Shown: positions 8,908 to 16,364 of the stretch, piece by piece
Numbering within the stretch: the first letter of the stretch is position 1
Layout of the letters: each line of letters opens with the position of its first letter
Origin: Anaerococcus sp. Marseille-Q7828
GTDB lineage: Bacteria; Bacillota; Clostridia; Tissierellales; Peptoniphilaceae
Length of the DNA: 64,000 nucleotides
Direction of reading: 5' to 3'
NCBI RefSeq assembly: GCF_949769285.1
Contig: NZ_OX458331.1
Span: forward strand, 496,001-560,000
Made by a program: the position numbers and the translations under genes
The notes under the pieces: model-generated
Database searches by the model: none
Seen by the model: only the letters and a program-made list of their open reading frames with translations
What the model was told of the DNA's origin: nothing

Positions 8908-8965
8908 CATTTTCCCGTTTTCCCTAAGTTTTTAGTGAAAGTGAATTCAGGAAAACAGGAAAATG
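8908..8965. repeat. Long inverted repeat upstream of the nan promoter
   Basis: CATTTTCCCGTTTTCC (8908-8923) and GGAAAACAGGAAAATG (8950-8965) are 16-base arms with one mismatch, separated by 26 bases. Each arm holds two TTTTCC-type half sites. No T-run follows, so it is more likely a regulator-binding array than a terminator. Confidence 0.5.
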
Positions 8966-8987
8966 ATATGACCTTATTTTGCTACAA

Positions 8988-9030
8988 ACAAAAAAAGCTG
9001 ATAAGGCAGAATTAATTGCCTAACAGCTTT
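8988..9030 (-). terminator. Terminator after the methyltransferase gene
   Basis: On the minus strand AAAGCTG...CAGCTTT, with an inner GGCA/TGCC pair, forms a stem followed by seven T. It begins six bases beyond the stop of the gene ending at 9037. Confidence 0.8.
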
Positions 9031-9036
9031 ATTGTA

Positions 9037-9837
9037 TTAATTTTCACACACAAACAAAAAATGGTTGCTTGCTGATAATAAATTTTCATTTTTTGAGTGG
9101 CTTTGGTGCCAAGATAAGTATGTGGAGAAGCTTTCTTCTGACATTTGGTTTATTTTATCTGCTAAAATTTCAGAAAATCCATCGCTTGCTATTCTTTCTA
9201 TTATTTTTAAGTTCTCTTTTTCTAGCATTTTTGTGCATTCATCTAAGGTGAAATATATGAATGGAGTGTTTTTAACCCTCAATTTTCCTTGGTCAAAAAG
9301 ATTTGTTGACATGAAATTTGGATTATATTTAGTTTCTGTCATTGGGATCATATCGTGATTTATAAATGCTATTAAGATATGACCACCTTCCTTACAAACT
9401 CTTTTGGCCTCTTTTAGGGTAAATTGTCTATCTTTTTCATTTGATAGGTGATACATTGGACCAAAAAGTAATACTAAGTCAAAGTAATTACTAGCTAGAT
9501 CACCCATATCCATGGATGACTTTTTGTAAGCTTTGATATTTTTTATATTTCTTTGAGAAATCTTTTCATCTAATTTTGAAAAATTAGCACTAGATGGCTC
9601 ATATGATACAACTTCATCGACTTTTTCTGCTAGATAAATGCTGTATACACCTGTTGCCGCCCCAACGTCTAGAACTTTTGTTTTGCTACTTATAAGTTTA
9701 TCAATTTCATTGATTGTTGTTATTTTTTCTACTGATCCAGCCTTACTTTCCAGTCTTTTTTCTTCGTCAAAAATTTTGTATAGTTCATCATTTCTTTTAA
9801 AATCATCGGTAATTTTTAAAATATCATTTATGTCCAT
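9037..9837 (-). CDS. Class I SAM-dependent methyltransferase
   Basis: A 266-residue cytosolic protein with Rossmann-fold methyltransferase motifs. Motif I is VLDVGAATGVYSIYLA (about residue 54), followed by the acidic strand VVSYEPS, then FDLVLLFGPMYHL (motif IV region) and GGHILIAFINHD (post-motif III strand). The target is not identifiable; relatives are generic Methyltransf_11/25 proteins. It lies three bases after the DUF4236 gene, so the two are probably cotranscribed, with the terminator at 8988-9030 closing the unit. Confidence 0.8.
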   Translation of the reverse strand: MDINDILKITDDFKRNDELYKIFDEEKRLESKAGSVEKITTINEIDKLISSKTKVLDVGAATGVYSIYLAEKVDEVVSYEPSSANFSKLDEKISQRNIKNIKAYKKSSMDMGDLASNYFDLVLLFGPMYHLSNEKDRQFTLKEAKRVCKEGGHILIAFINHDMIPMTETKYNPNFMSTNLFDQGKLRVKNTPFIYFTLDECTKMLEKENLKIIERIASDGFSEILADKINQMSEESFSTYLSWHQSHSKNENLLSASNHFLFVCEN

Positions 9838-9840
9838 TTC

Positions 9841-10839
9841 CTATTCCCCATCCAAAACTGTATCCGAAAATACTATCAGAGTATCTAAGCCCGTTGAGTT
9901 ATATAGGGATAGGAAGCCGTATTCTACTTGATAAACTTCTCTATTTTCCTTATATCTCCTGTCTGGGCTGCCGTCTTTGTTGGTATGCTCATAGGTTTTG
10001 CCAAGTACTGTGGCATCTTTTGCTGGGGTTTGGTCTTCTAGGAAGATCATTTTGCCTAGGTTGATGTCTATGTCTTTGAAGTTTAAGGCATTTACCTTGC
10101 TACCCTCTTTTATTACTATAGAATCTGGCAAGAAAATAAATTTGCTAGTTGTGGCATCTAGAGTAAAGGTCTCTGCATTTGTTTCTATCTCGTCGTTGCC
10201 CTTGTAGTAGATTATTGGCATGCGAGATAGGATTTTCATATCTGCGCCAGTTTCTTCCTTTAGTTCTTCTGCTTCTGTGACTAGCCAGACCTCATCTGAT
10301 TCCATAATTCCTTCTAGGAGTTTGTTGGTTTGGCTTAGTTCTTTTGCTGCCTCATCGGTGAAGTCGTAGTCTATTTTTATGGTGTCATTATTTTTGCTAT
10401 ATAGGCCAAAGACTAGTCCTAGGGCTGATATGATCAAAAATAATGGGTTTACTATTGCAAGCCCTATTCCTGCTAGAACTAATATCCCAGCAATAATCTT
10501 GTTGGTCTTGTTCTGCTTTTTGGCTGCTACTAGCTCTCCCATATCTCCTGATCTGATATTGCCTATATCATTAGTAAAATTCTTGGAATTATTGCTTACA
10601 TCCTCTCTTTTCTTGCTAGTTGTGGCTTTTTGGGCCTTGGTATTATTAAAAGGGTTTTTGAATTCCTTTTGGTAGGAAACCCCCGTGCCTGGTATATAGG
10701 CTGTTCCACGTATGTTGCCCTTGGCAGTTCTTGTAAGCCTAAAGCCCTTGCCACCCCAAGAAAATCCTGGCCCTGATTTGCTCATATTTACTCTAAAACC
10801 CTTGCCTAGGTTTATACTTTTTCTATATCTAAATCCCAT
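9841..10839 (-). CDS. DUF4236 protein with membrane hairpin
   Basis: A 332-residue protein. The first 60 residues (MGFRYRKSINLGKGFRVNMS, then SKSGPGFSWG) match the DUF4236 domain of unknown function. Residues about 135-170 (NKIIAGILVLAGIGLAIVNP and what follows) give two adjacent membrane helices, and the C-terminal half is a soluble domain with no motif I recognise. A longer frame exists, but ATG at 10839 is preceded by AAAGGAGAATGAT and starts exactly at the domain. Function unknown. Confidence 0.72.
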   Translation of the reverse strand: MGFRYRKSINLGKGFRVNMSKSGPGFSWGGKGFRLTRTAKGNIRGTAYIPGTGVSYQKEFKNPFNNTKAQKATTSKKREDVSNNSKNFTNDIGNIRSGDMGELVAAKKQNKTNKIIAGILVLAGIGLAIVNPLFLIISALGLVFGLYSKNNDTIKIDYDFTDEAAKELSQTNKLLEGIMESDEVWLVTEAEELKEETGADMKILSRMPIIYYKGNDEIETNAETFTLDATTSKFIFLPDSIVIKEGSKVNALNFKDIDINLGKMIFLEDQTPAKDATVLGKTYEHTNKDGSPDRRYKENREVYQVEYGFLSLYNSTGLDTLIVFSDTVLDGE

Positions 10840-10903
10840 ATCATTCTCCTTTGTAATATTATACCAAAGAAAAGATTTTTTATTAACATTAAATATAATT
10901 AAC

Positions 10904-10930
10904 TTGACTTTTAAAATAATCAAGTATAAT
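10904..10930 (+). promoter_or_regulatory. Possible promoter of the YkvA-like gene
   Basis: TTGACT (10904-10909) and TATAAT (10925-10930) precede the gene, but the spacer is only 15 bases, shorter than optimal. Confidence 0.4.
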
Positions 10931-10979
10931 ATTCTTACAAGTTAACATTATTTAAACTCATTTTAAGAAAGGAGTTTTT

Positions 10980-11261
10980 ATGAATAAATTAAATACAATC
11001 AGAACATCCATTCCTGCTTTTATGAAAGCTCTATTTAACAAAAATACACCTGCCAGCGCAAAAATCGCCGTACTAGCAGCAATACTATACGCAGTAATGC
11101 CAGCAGATTTGGTAGCTGACGTTGTTCCATTCCTAGGCTGGTTTGACGATGCAATTGTAATGGCTATTTTGTTTACAATTGCAGGCAAAATGATTCCAGA
11201 TACTGTTATGGATGAGAAAAAAGACGAAATAGAAGATATTAATTACCAAGAAATGGATTAA
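10980..11261 (+). CDS. DUF1232 (YkvA-like) membrane protein
   Basis: A 93-residue protein with the DUF1232 pattern YAVMPADLVADVVPFLGWFD followed by DDAIVMAILF. Two hydrophobic helices flank the conserved Asp-rich turn. Family function is unknown. AAAGGAG lies seven bases before the ATG. It is transcribed alone, with a strong terminator directly downstream, against the direction of the neighbours. Confidence 0.8.
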   Translation: MNKLNTIRTSIPAFMKALFNKNTPASAKIAVLAAILYAVMPADLVADVVPFLGWFDDAIVMAILFTIAGKMIPDTVMDEKKDEIEDINYQEMD

Positions 11262-11266
11262 AAATT

Positions 11267-11291
11267 TCCAGGCTTTGCCTGGATTTTTTTT
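11267..11291 (+). terminator. Terminator of the YkvA-like gene
   Basis: TCCAGGC and GCCTGGA form a 7-bp stem with a TTT loop, followed by eight T, six bases after the stop codon. Confidence 0.9.
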
Positions 11292-11294
11292 GTA

Positions 11295-11439
11295 CTAAAA
11301 AACCCAAGCATCTATTAAAATCATTTTCCAAACAAGGGCTAGATAAGTCGTCTTGACTATTTCTTACTTTGCGATTTATCCTAGCATCAACTGGTATTGT
11401 TGACTCCTGTTTTTATAATAATCTTAAAAGCTTGGGTTT
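11295..11439 (-). ncRNA. Candidate structured small RNA (6S-like rod)
   Basis: Read on the minus strand, about 143 bases fold into a rod. Outer arms are AAACCCAAGC (11430-11439) and GCTTGGGTTT (11300-11309), followed by T. Next comes an AGATTATT/AATGATTT helix with wobbles, then an unpaired middle. An apical stem pairs 11372-11384 (CTAGGATAAATCG) with 11339-11350 (CGACTTATCTAG). A closing stem, central bubble and apical stem followed by a terminator T-run resemble 6S RNA, though it is short for one. A weak TATAAC -10 lies just upstream (about 11442-11450). No protein frame covers it. The 6S identity is only a suggestion. Confidence 0.45.
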
Positions 11440-11581
11440 AGTTATATTCTTCAAAGCAAATTTCTTTAATTACTCATATCGCCATATCAAAACTGAAGTG
11501 TGTACATTGGACTTCTCCACTTTCTTTTATTCTCTAAGTTTCAACCGAGGCTTATTAGCAATTTTTGCTACATATTTTATC

Positions 11582-11842
11582 TTAAAGAAGATTTTCTTTT
11601 GCGTATTCAATTATATCGTCAGATTCATACATTGCCTTACCATCTATAACAAGACATGGTACCTGGACCTTTCCTCCGACTTCTTCTAACTTTTTCTTAT
11701 TTTCATCTCCGCAAGTCGCATCTTCTATGTTATATGATGGGAATTTTTCAATGTCATTTTCTCTAAAGAAATTTAACACCTTCAAGCAATATGGACAATC
11801 TGGCTTAAAATATAGCTCAAACTGTGAGTCTTCACTTTTCAT
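11582..11842 (-). CDS. Glutaredoxin-like protein
   Basis: An 86-residue thioredoxin-fold protein. CPYC near residues 16-19 is the classical glutaredoxin dithiol. KVQVPCLVIDG supplies the cis-Pro loop (VP) and MYESDDIIEYAKENL matches the C-terminal helix that binds glutathione. It is probably a small cytosolic disulfide reductase. There is an additional Cys pair (ATCGD and VPCLV) beyond the active site. Confidence 0.85.
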   Translation of the reverse strand: MKSEDSQFELYFKPDCPYCLKVLNFFRENDIEKFPSYNIEDATCGDENKKKLEEVGGKVQVPCLVIDGKAMYESDDIIEYAKENLL

Positions 11843-11943
11843 TGGACTGCCCTCCTATTCCATCAGTTTATATTAAAGATATATCTTTGTATTAATATTA
11901 TACCCAGCAAATGATTTCCTAAACACTTTTTTAAAAAATATTT

Positions 11944-12708
11944 TTAATTAAAGTCAACAGGTGCCATCAAAACTTTGCCTGTTCCTCTGTACACATTCAC
12001 TAAGCCTTCTCCACTTACTGCAGATCCTACCAGTGAACTTGTTGAGCGCTCTACTGTAAATTTCAATGAGCCAGACCAAGCTATGGCAAAGGACCCATCT
12101 ATTTTTAGTTCATCATCAACTAGGTCGATTTCGATTAGTTCATTCCTAGCTACTGGTGACTCAAGAGCAACTACGCCATCTCCTTTGAGGCTTAGGTTGA
12201 ATAATCCTTCTCCGCCGGCTACAGCAGATGAAAATGAGCTTCTTGTTGCTATTTTGTGTTGGAGACTCGCTTCACTAGCCAAATAATATCCATCTTCTAG
12301 AACTATTGATCCATTCCAAGCTCCAACATCTATAAGAATTATATATTTATAAGTAGGTTCTAGGACTATCATGCCTGTTCCATGGTATTCTGGTTTTACA
12401 GCAGTTTCCTTGGTAACTGTACTTCTTAAACTTTTGCCTATAAAATCACCAACTCCTTTGATGCCAGAACTAGCGTTTACATCGCCTATCATCCATTGCA
12501 TAGCACCCGCTTGTACAGTAACTGGGCTTTGTTTTAGGTCACATACTAGTTGTTTTAATCTAACACCCATTTGTGAAGCAAAGTATTCTCTTTGGGCAGT
12601 TTCCTTGGTAACTGATAGGTCTCTCTTGTACTCAGCAACTCTAAAGGCACCCATCTGGTAAGTTACGTCAATATCATCATTGTTTAGAAAATTTTCAATC
12701 TTATACAT
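11944..12708 (-). CDS. AIM24 family protein
   Basis: A 254-residue beta-rich protein of the AIM24/TIGR00266 family. Recognisable patterns are the repeated Gly-rich strands GEGLFNLSLKGDGVVALESP and GEGLVNVYRGTGKVLMAP, and VQAGAMQWMIGDV in the N-terminal half. Bacterial members are soluble beta-prism proteins of unknown biochemical role. It stands alone, with ribosome-binding site AGGAGAAC before the ATG. Confidence 0.82.
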   Translation of the reverse strand: MYKIENFLNNDDIDVTYQMGAFRVAEYKRDLSVTKETAQREYFASQMGVRLKQLVCDLKQSPVTVQAGAMQWMIGDVNASSGIKGVGDFIGKSLRSTVTKETAVKPEYHGTGMIVLEPTYKYIILIDVGAWNGSIVLEDGYYLASEASLQHKIATRSSFSSAVAGGEGLFNLSLKGDGVVALESPVARNELIEIDLVDDELKIDGSFAIAWSGSLKFTVERSTSSLVGSAVSGEGLVNVYRGTGKVLMAPVDFN

Positions 12709-12796
12709 AAGTTCTCCTTATACTTTTGGACTTATTATATCAAATTATTATTCTAAATCTATCTATTAATGATAATATTATTTTAAATATTGATTG

Positions 12797-13213
12797 TTAA
12801 ATCATATTCCAATTATTTGCCTTTAAGATTTGCAAGTTTTCCTCGTTAGTTGTGCAAATCTTGCCCTTATAAGGAATTTCATAGCTTATCTTTTTACCTA
12901 GGTGTAGTAAATTTATAATGGTTTTGTTAGATTTTTCTTCTATTTCAAAGTCTTCTATTTCATTTGCTGGCAAGAGGGTAAAATTTCCCTTACTTGAATT
13001 GCTTATTTCTTTTTCATATATGCCTTTTGGGCTGAAGTATAGGATAAATGTTCTTGCCGAATCCATAGTATACAGCAGATTGCTAGCTAGAAGTTTAGCA
13101 ATCCCAGTCTTTGTATCATTATGTTTCATTGCTACCAGGAAATTTTTATTATCGTTAAAGTTTTCTTCAACCTTTGCTTTTATTTCGTTTGTATCGTTAA
13201 ATAATAATCCCAT
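12797..13213 (-). CDS. Hypothetical protein
   Basis: A 138-residue soluble protein that I do not recognise. It has no signal peptide or membrane helix. The C-terminal half (EDFEIEEKSNKTIINLLHLG, then KISYEIP) alternates like a PH-like or beta-sandwich domain; some bacterial PH-like proteins have similar length. It follows the small XRE regulator by nine bases on the same strand, so the pair is probably an operon. Confidence 0.6.
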   Translation of the reverse strand: MGLLFNDTNEIKAKVEENFNDNKNFLVAMKHNDTKTGIAKLLASNLLYTMDSARTFILYFSPKGIYEKEISNSSKGNFTLLPANEIEDFEIEEKSNKTIINLLHLGKKISYEIPYKGKICTTNEENLQILKANNWNMI

Positions 13214-13222
13214 TGTATTCTC

Positions 13223-13426
13223 CTATTTAAAAATAAATACTTCTTTGATGTCTTTGTCTAGGACCTTGCAGATTTTGTAGGCTGTTTCAAGTGTTGGGCT
13301 TATGGTGTTGTTTTCATAGGCCATGATCGATCTTCTCTTTAGGCCAACAGCGATTGCTAGCTTATGCTGAGATAGGCCCTTTTCCTTTCTAAATTCTGCG
13401 ATTCTATTTTCTATTTGAACTTCCAC
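13223..13426 (-). CDS. Small XRE-family regulator
   Basis: 67 residues, essentially a single Cro/CI helix-turn-helix: LSQHKLAIAVGLKRRSIMAYENN with TISPTLETAYKICKVLD after it. It belongs to the short YozG/Rro-like class that usually autoregulates. Two direct repeats just upstream (13448-13493) are candidate binding sites. It is first in a two-gene unit with the hypothetical protein downstream. Confidence 0.8.
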   Translation of the reverse strand: MEVQIENRIAEFRKEKGLSQHKLAIAVGLKRRSIMAYENNTISPTLETAYKICKVLDKDIKEVFIFK

Positions 13427-13447
13427 GTGATCATCCTTTCATAGAAA

Positions 13448-13493
13448 ATGTTACATTTTTAGTACTAAATATGTTACATTTTTAGTACCAAAT
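13448..13493. repeat. Two tandem direct repeats upstream of the XRE gene
   Basis: ATGTTACATTTTTAGTAC occurs at 13448-13465 and again at 13471-13488, a 23-base period, each followed by a short near-copy (TAAAT/CAAAT). Two identical sites about two helical turns apart in front of an XRE gene suggest an autoregulatory operator overlapping its promoter. Confidence 0.6.
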
Positions 13494-13524
13494 GTTGTTT
13501 TAAATGTCAAAAATATTTTTCAAT

Positions 13525-13557
13525 ACAAAAAATCCTATGATCTAAATCATAGGATTT
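13525..13557 (-). terminator. Terminator of the opp operon
   Basis: On the minus strand AAATCCTATGAT and ATCATAGGATTT form a 12-bp perfect stem followed by a T-run, starting seven bases after the stop at 13564. Confidence 0.9.
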
Positions 13558-13563
13558 GCTCTT

Positions 13564-13752
13564 TTATAATAATATTGCAAAAAGCAAGATTGGGCCTACT
13601 ACTATTAGTAGGGCTGGGAAGAGTACTTTTATAGCGGCAAGGAACATTGCTAGTTTGTCGTATTTTTCTAGATTGTCGTCTTCTAGCAAGGATTCCTTTT
13701 GATAGATTTCATCGCTGGATTTGCCAGAAAATCTATCTATTGGTTTTCTCAT
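13564..13752 (-). CDS. Small membrane protein at the end of the opp operon
   Basis: 62 residues: an acidic soluble N-half and one C-terminal membrane helix (LAMFLAAIKVLFPALLIVVG). Its ATG overlaps the oppF stop (ATGA), so it is translationally coupled. I do not recognise the family. Position suggests an accessory subunit of the oligopeptide transporter, but this is only context. Confidence 0.65.
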   Translation of the reverse strand: MRKPIDRFSGKSSDEIYQKESLLEDDNLEKYDKLAMFLAAIKVLFPALLIVVGPILLFAILL

Positions 13753-15368
13753 AAAACACTCATCTCTTCTAATTCTGATTCTTGTTTTGCTTTTTCTGCC
13801 TTATTTTTCTCGTAAGCTTTTTGTTTTTCTTCTTCGCTTACTTCCATCAAGTGGCAAGCTACATAGTGACCATTGTCGTAATCTTTGAGCTCAGGCTCAT
13901 AGGTCTTACAGATGTCCATAGCGTACTCACATCTGGTGTGGAAACGGCATCCCTTTGGTGGGTGAACTGCTGATGGGATGTCCCCTTCTATTACAGCTAG
14001 TTCTTGGCCTTGGTCCACGTCAGTTCTTGGTATGGCTTGTAGCAAGGCTTGTGTATATGGATGTAGTGGTTTATCAAAGATTTGCTCTGTAGTTGCTAAT
14101 TCTACTAGTACTCCAAGGTACATTACCCCTATTCTATCAGAGATGTATTTTACTACTGATAGGTCGTGGGTGATGAATAGATAAGTTAGGTTGTTTTGAT
14201 CTTTTAGGTCTTGGAGTAGGTTTATAATTTGTGATTGGATTGATACGTCTAGGGCACTTACTGCCTCGTCACAAACTATAAAGCTTGGTTTTAAGGCAAG
14301 GGCTCTGGCTATACCAATTCTTTGTCTTTGTCCACCTGAGAATTGGTGAGGGTATCTGTGGAGGAAGTATGGTGCTAGTCCACATTTTTCCATGGTTTCT
14401 TGGATGTATTCGTTGTATCCAGCTTCTTTTCTGGATTTGAATAGTTCGTGTCCTAGTACGCCTTCACCGATGATATTTCCTACAGTTATCTTTGTATCCA
14501 AGGATCCGTATGGGTCTTGGAAGATCATTTGTAGGTCTTTTCTCATCCTTCTCATTTCTTCTGAGTTTAGTTCTGATAAGTCTATACCACTGTCTTTGAG
14601 ACTTTCTAACTCTTCGAATCCTTCTTTTGAGCTTAGGGTCTGTCTATATTCGTCGACTATGTTTATTTTTTCGCCAACTTTTTTTGAAAGTTCTGCTCTT
14701 TTTGTGGTTAGTTCTTTGTATTTGTTGTCAGCTTCCAAAGCTTTGTGGTAGGAGTCCCAATCACGAGATCTCATTTTGAGCTTGTCTTCGAAGTCTTCTA
14801 TGTCTTCTAGGACTACTGCTCTTTCTTTTAATGCTTTGTAGTAGTCTTCTAGGAGGCTTGATACCTTAGATAGGTCATCACTTGCTAGTAATCCACCAGC
14901 AATTCTTACCATATTGGTATATTTTTCTTCGATTTCGTGACGTTTTAGCATAGCACGTTCGTTTATTTCTGCACGTGCTTCGTCAGTACTTGCGCCTTCT
15001 AGTTCAGTGTATATAGCATCCAATTCCTCTCTTGCTTTAGCATAGTTTGGGTATTGGCCTGGTATATTTTTGATCATTTTGCCCATATATTCTGGAGCAA
15101 TATCTTCTATTGTTTTGCCGTAATATAGGGTGGTTCCTTCAGTTTGTTCGTAGATTTGTAAAAGAGTTCTACCAAATGTAGATTTACCACAACCAGATTC
15201 CCCTACTAGGCCTAGGGTTTCACCTTCGTAGATATCTATTGTGATAGATTCGTTGGCATGAACATAGTCTCTTGGTCCCTTATCAAATATAGATTTCTTT
15301 TTTAAAGGGAAATATTTTTTAAGGTTTCTTATTTTAAATAAGACCTTCTTATCGTTAGTTGTTTCCAT
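13749..15368 (-). CDS. oppF: Oligopeptide ABC transporter ATPase OppF with a large internal insertion
   Basis: 539 residues against the usual 310-330. Walker A GESGCGKST is at 56-64, the Q-loop MIFQDP only at 281-286, then the signature SGGQRQRIGIARALALKP, Walker B FIVCDEAVSALD, the H-loop LFITHDLSV, and the C-terminal OppD/F Cys cluster (CRFHTRCEYAMDIC). Roughly residues 91-260, between Walker A and the Q-loop, form an extra helical charged segment (REELDAIYTELEG, VLEDIEDFEDKLKMR) likely to be coiled coil. All catalytic motifs are intact. It overlaps oppD by 14 bases. The insertion may contact OppC/B or another partner; its role is unknown. Confidence 0.88.
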   Translation of the reverse strand: METTNDKKVLFKIRNLKKYFPLKKKSIFDKGPRDYVHANESITIDIYEGETLGLVGESGCGKSTFGRTLLQIYEQTEGTTLYYGKTIEDIAPEYMGKMIKNIPGQYPNYAKAREELDAIYTELEGASTDEARAEINERAMLKRHEIEEKYTNMVRIAGGLLASDDLSKVSSLLEDYYKALKERAVVLEDIEDFEDKLKMRSRDWDSYHKALEADNKYKELTTKRAELSKKVGEKINIVDEYRQTLSSKEGFEELESLKDSGIDLSELNSEEMRRMRKDLQMIFQDPYGSLDTKITVGNIIGEGVLGHELFKSRKEAGYNEYIQETMEKCGLAPYFLHRYPHQFSGGQRQRIGIARALALKPSFIVCDEAVSALDVSIQSQIINLLQDLKDQNNLTYLFITHDLSVVKYISDRIGVMYLGVLVELATTEQIFDKPLHPYTQALLQAIPRTDVDQGQELAVIEGDIPSAVHPPKGCRFHTRCEYAMDICKTYEPELKDYDNGHYVACHLMEVSEEEKQKAYEKNKAEKAKQESELEEMSVL

Positions 15369-16356
15369 CTTCCCTTTCCTTTCTATTTGGATAATGACAT
15401 CTGATTCTTTGGTTCTCGTTTACAGCTACAAGTTCAGGCATTTGATTGATACATTTTTCTGTTGCAAACTTACATCTATCGGCAAATTTACATCCCTTTG
15501 GTAGGTTTAGTGGGTGTGGCACTGAACCTGGTATAATGTCCAATCTCTCATTCTTATCACTTGTTATAGATGGTATAGAGTTTAGTAGGGCTACTGTATA
15601 TGGGTGGTTGTAGTCTGTAATATCTCTTTTGAAGATAAATTCTACTGGAGATTGTTCAACTATTTGTCCAGAATACATAACCGCTACTTCATCTGCCATT
15701 TGATTGATAACCCCAAGGTCGTGAGTGATAAATAGGATAGATGTATTAAGTCTATGCTTTAGGTCATTCATTAGTCTTAGGATTTGAGCTTGAATTGTTA
15801 CGTCTAGAGCTGTTGTAGGCTCGTCGGCTATTAGTAGTTTTGGTTCACAGGCTAGTGCCATAGCAATCATAACCCTTTGGTTCATACCACCTGATAGTTC
15901 AAATGGATATTGTTTGGCAACAATATGTGGGTTAGGAATCTTAACAGATGCAAGAAGCTCCTCACATCTTTTCGCTGCTTCAGCCTTACTCATATGTCTG
16001 TGAAGAATCAAAACTTCTGAGATTTGCTTTTCAACAGTAAATACTGGGTTTAGTGAGCTCATCGGCTCTTGGAAGATCATGGAGATTTCGTTTCCCCTGA
16101 TTTCTTCCATTTGCTTTGTGCTATATTTTGTTAAATCTTCACCTTTGTATAGGATTTCTCCCTCATAAATCTTTTGGTTAGGTTCAAATAACCTTAAAAT
16201 AGACATGGCTGTTTGGCTTTTTCCAGAACCAGATTCACCTACAAGGCCAAGGGTTTTCCCTTCATCAATAGTAAATGAAACGCCATTTACAGCCTTGATT
16301 AATCCTTTTCTTGTGGAGAAATATGTGTGAAGCTTATTTATTTCTAGTAATCTCAT
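15355..16356 (-). CDS. oppD: Oligopeptide ABC transporter ATPase OppD
   Basis: 333 residues, normal length. Walker A is GESGSGKSQTA, the Q-loop SMIFQEPMSSLNPVFT, the signature SGGMNQRVMIAMALA, Walker B LLIADEPTTALD, and the H-loop LFITHDLGV. The C-terminal oligopeptide-family extension has the Cys motif CKFADRCKFATEKC, which binds an Fe-S cluster in some homologues. It hydrolyses ATP at the cytosolic face together with OppF. Confidence 0.94.
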   Translation of the reverse strand: MRLLEINKLHTYFSTRKGLIKAVNGVSFTIDEGKTLGLVGESGSGKSQTAMSILRLFEPNQKIYEGEILYKGEDLTKYSTKQMEEIRGNEISMIFQEPMSSLNPVFTVEKQISEVLILHRHMSKAEAAKRCEELLASVKIPNPHIVAKQYPFELSGGMNQRVMIAMALACEPKLLIADEPTTALDVTIQAQILRLMNDLKHRLNTSILFITHDLGVINQMADEVAVMYSGQIVEQSPVEFIFKRDITDYNHPYTVALLNSIPSITSDKNERLDIIPGSVPHPLNLPKGCKFADRCKFATEKCINQMPELVAVNENQRIRCHYPNRKEREDGNN

Positions 16357-16364
16357 CTTTACCT

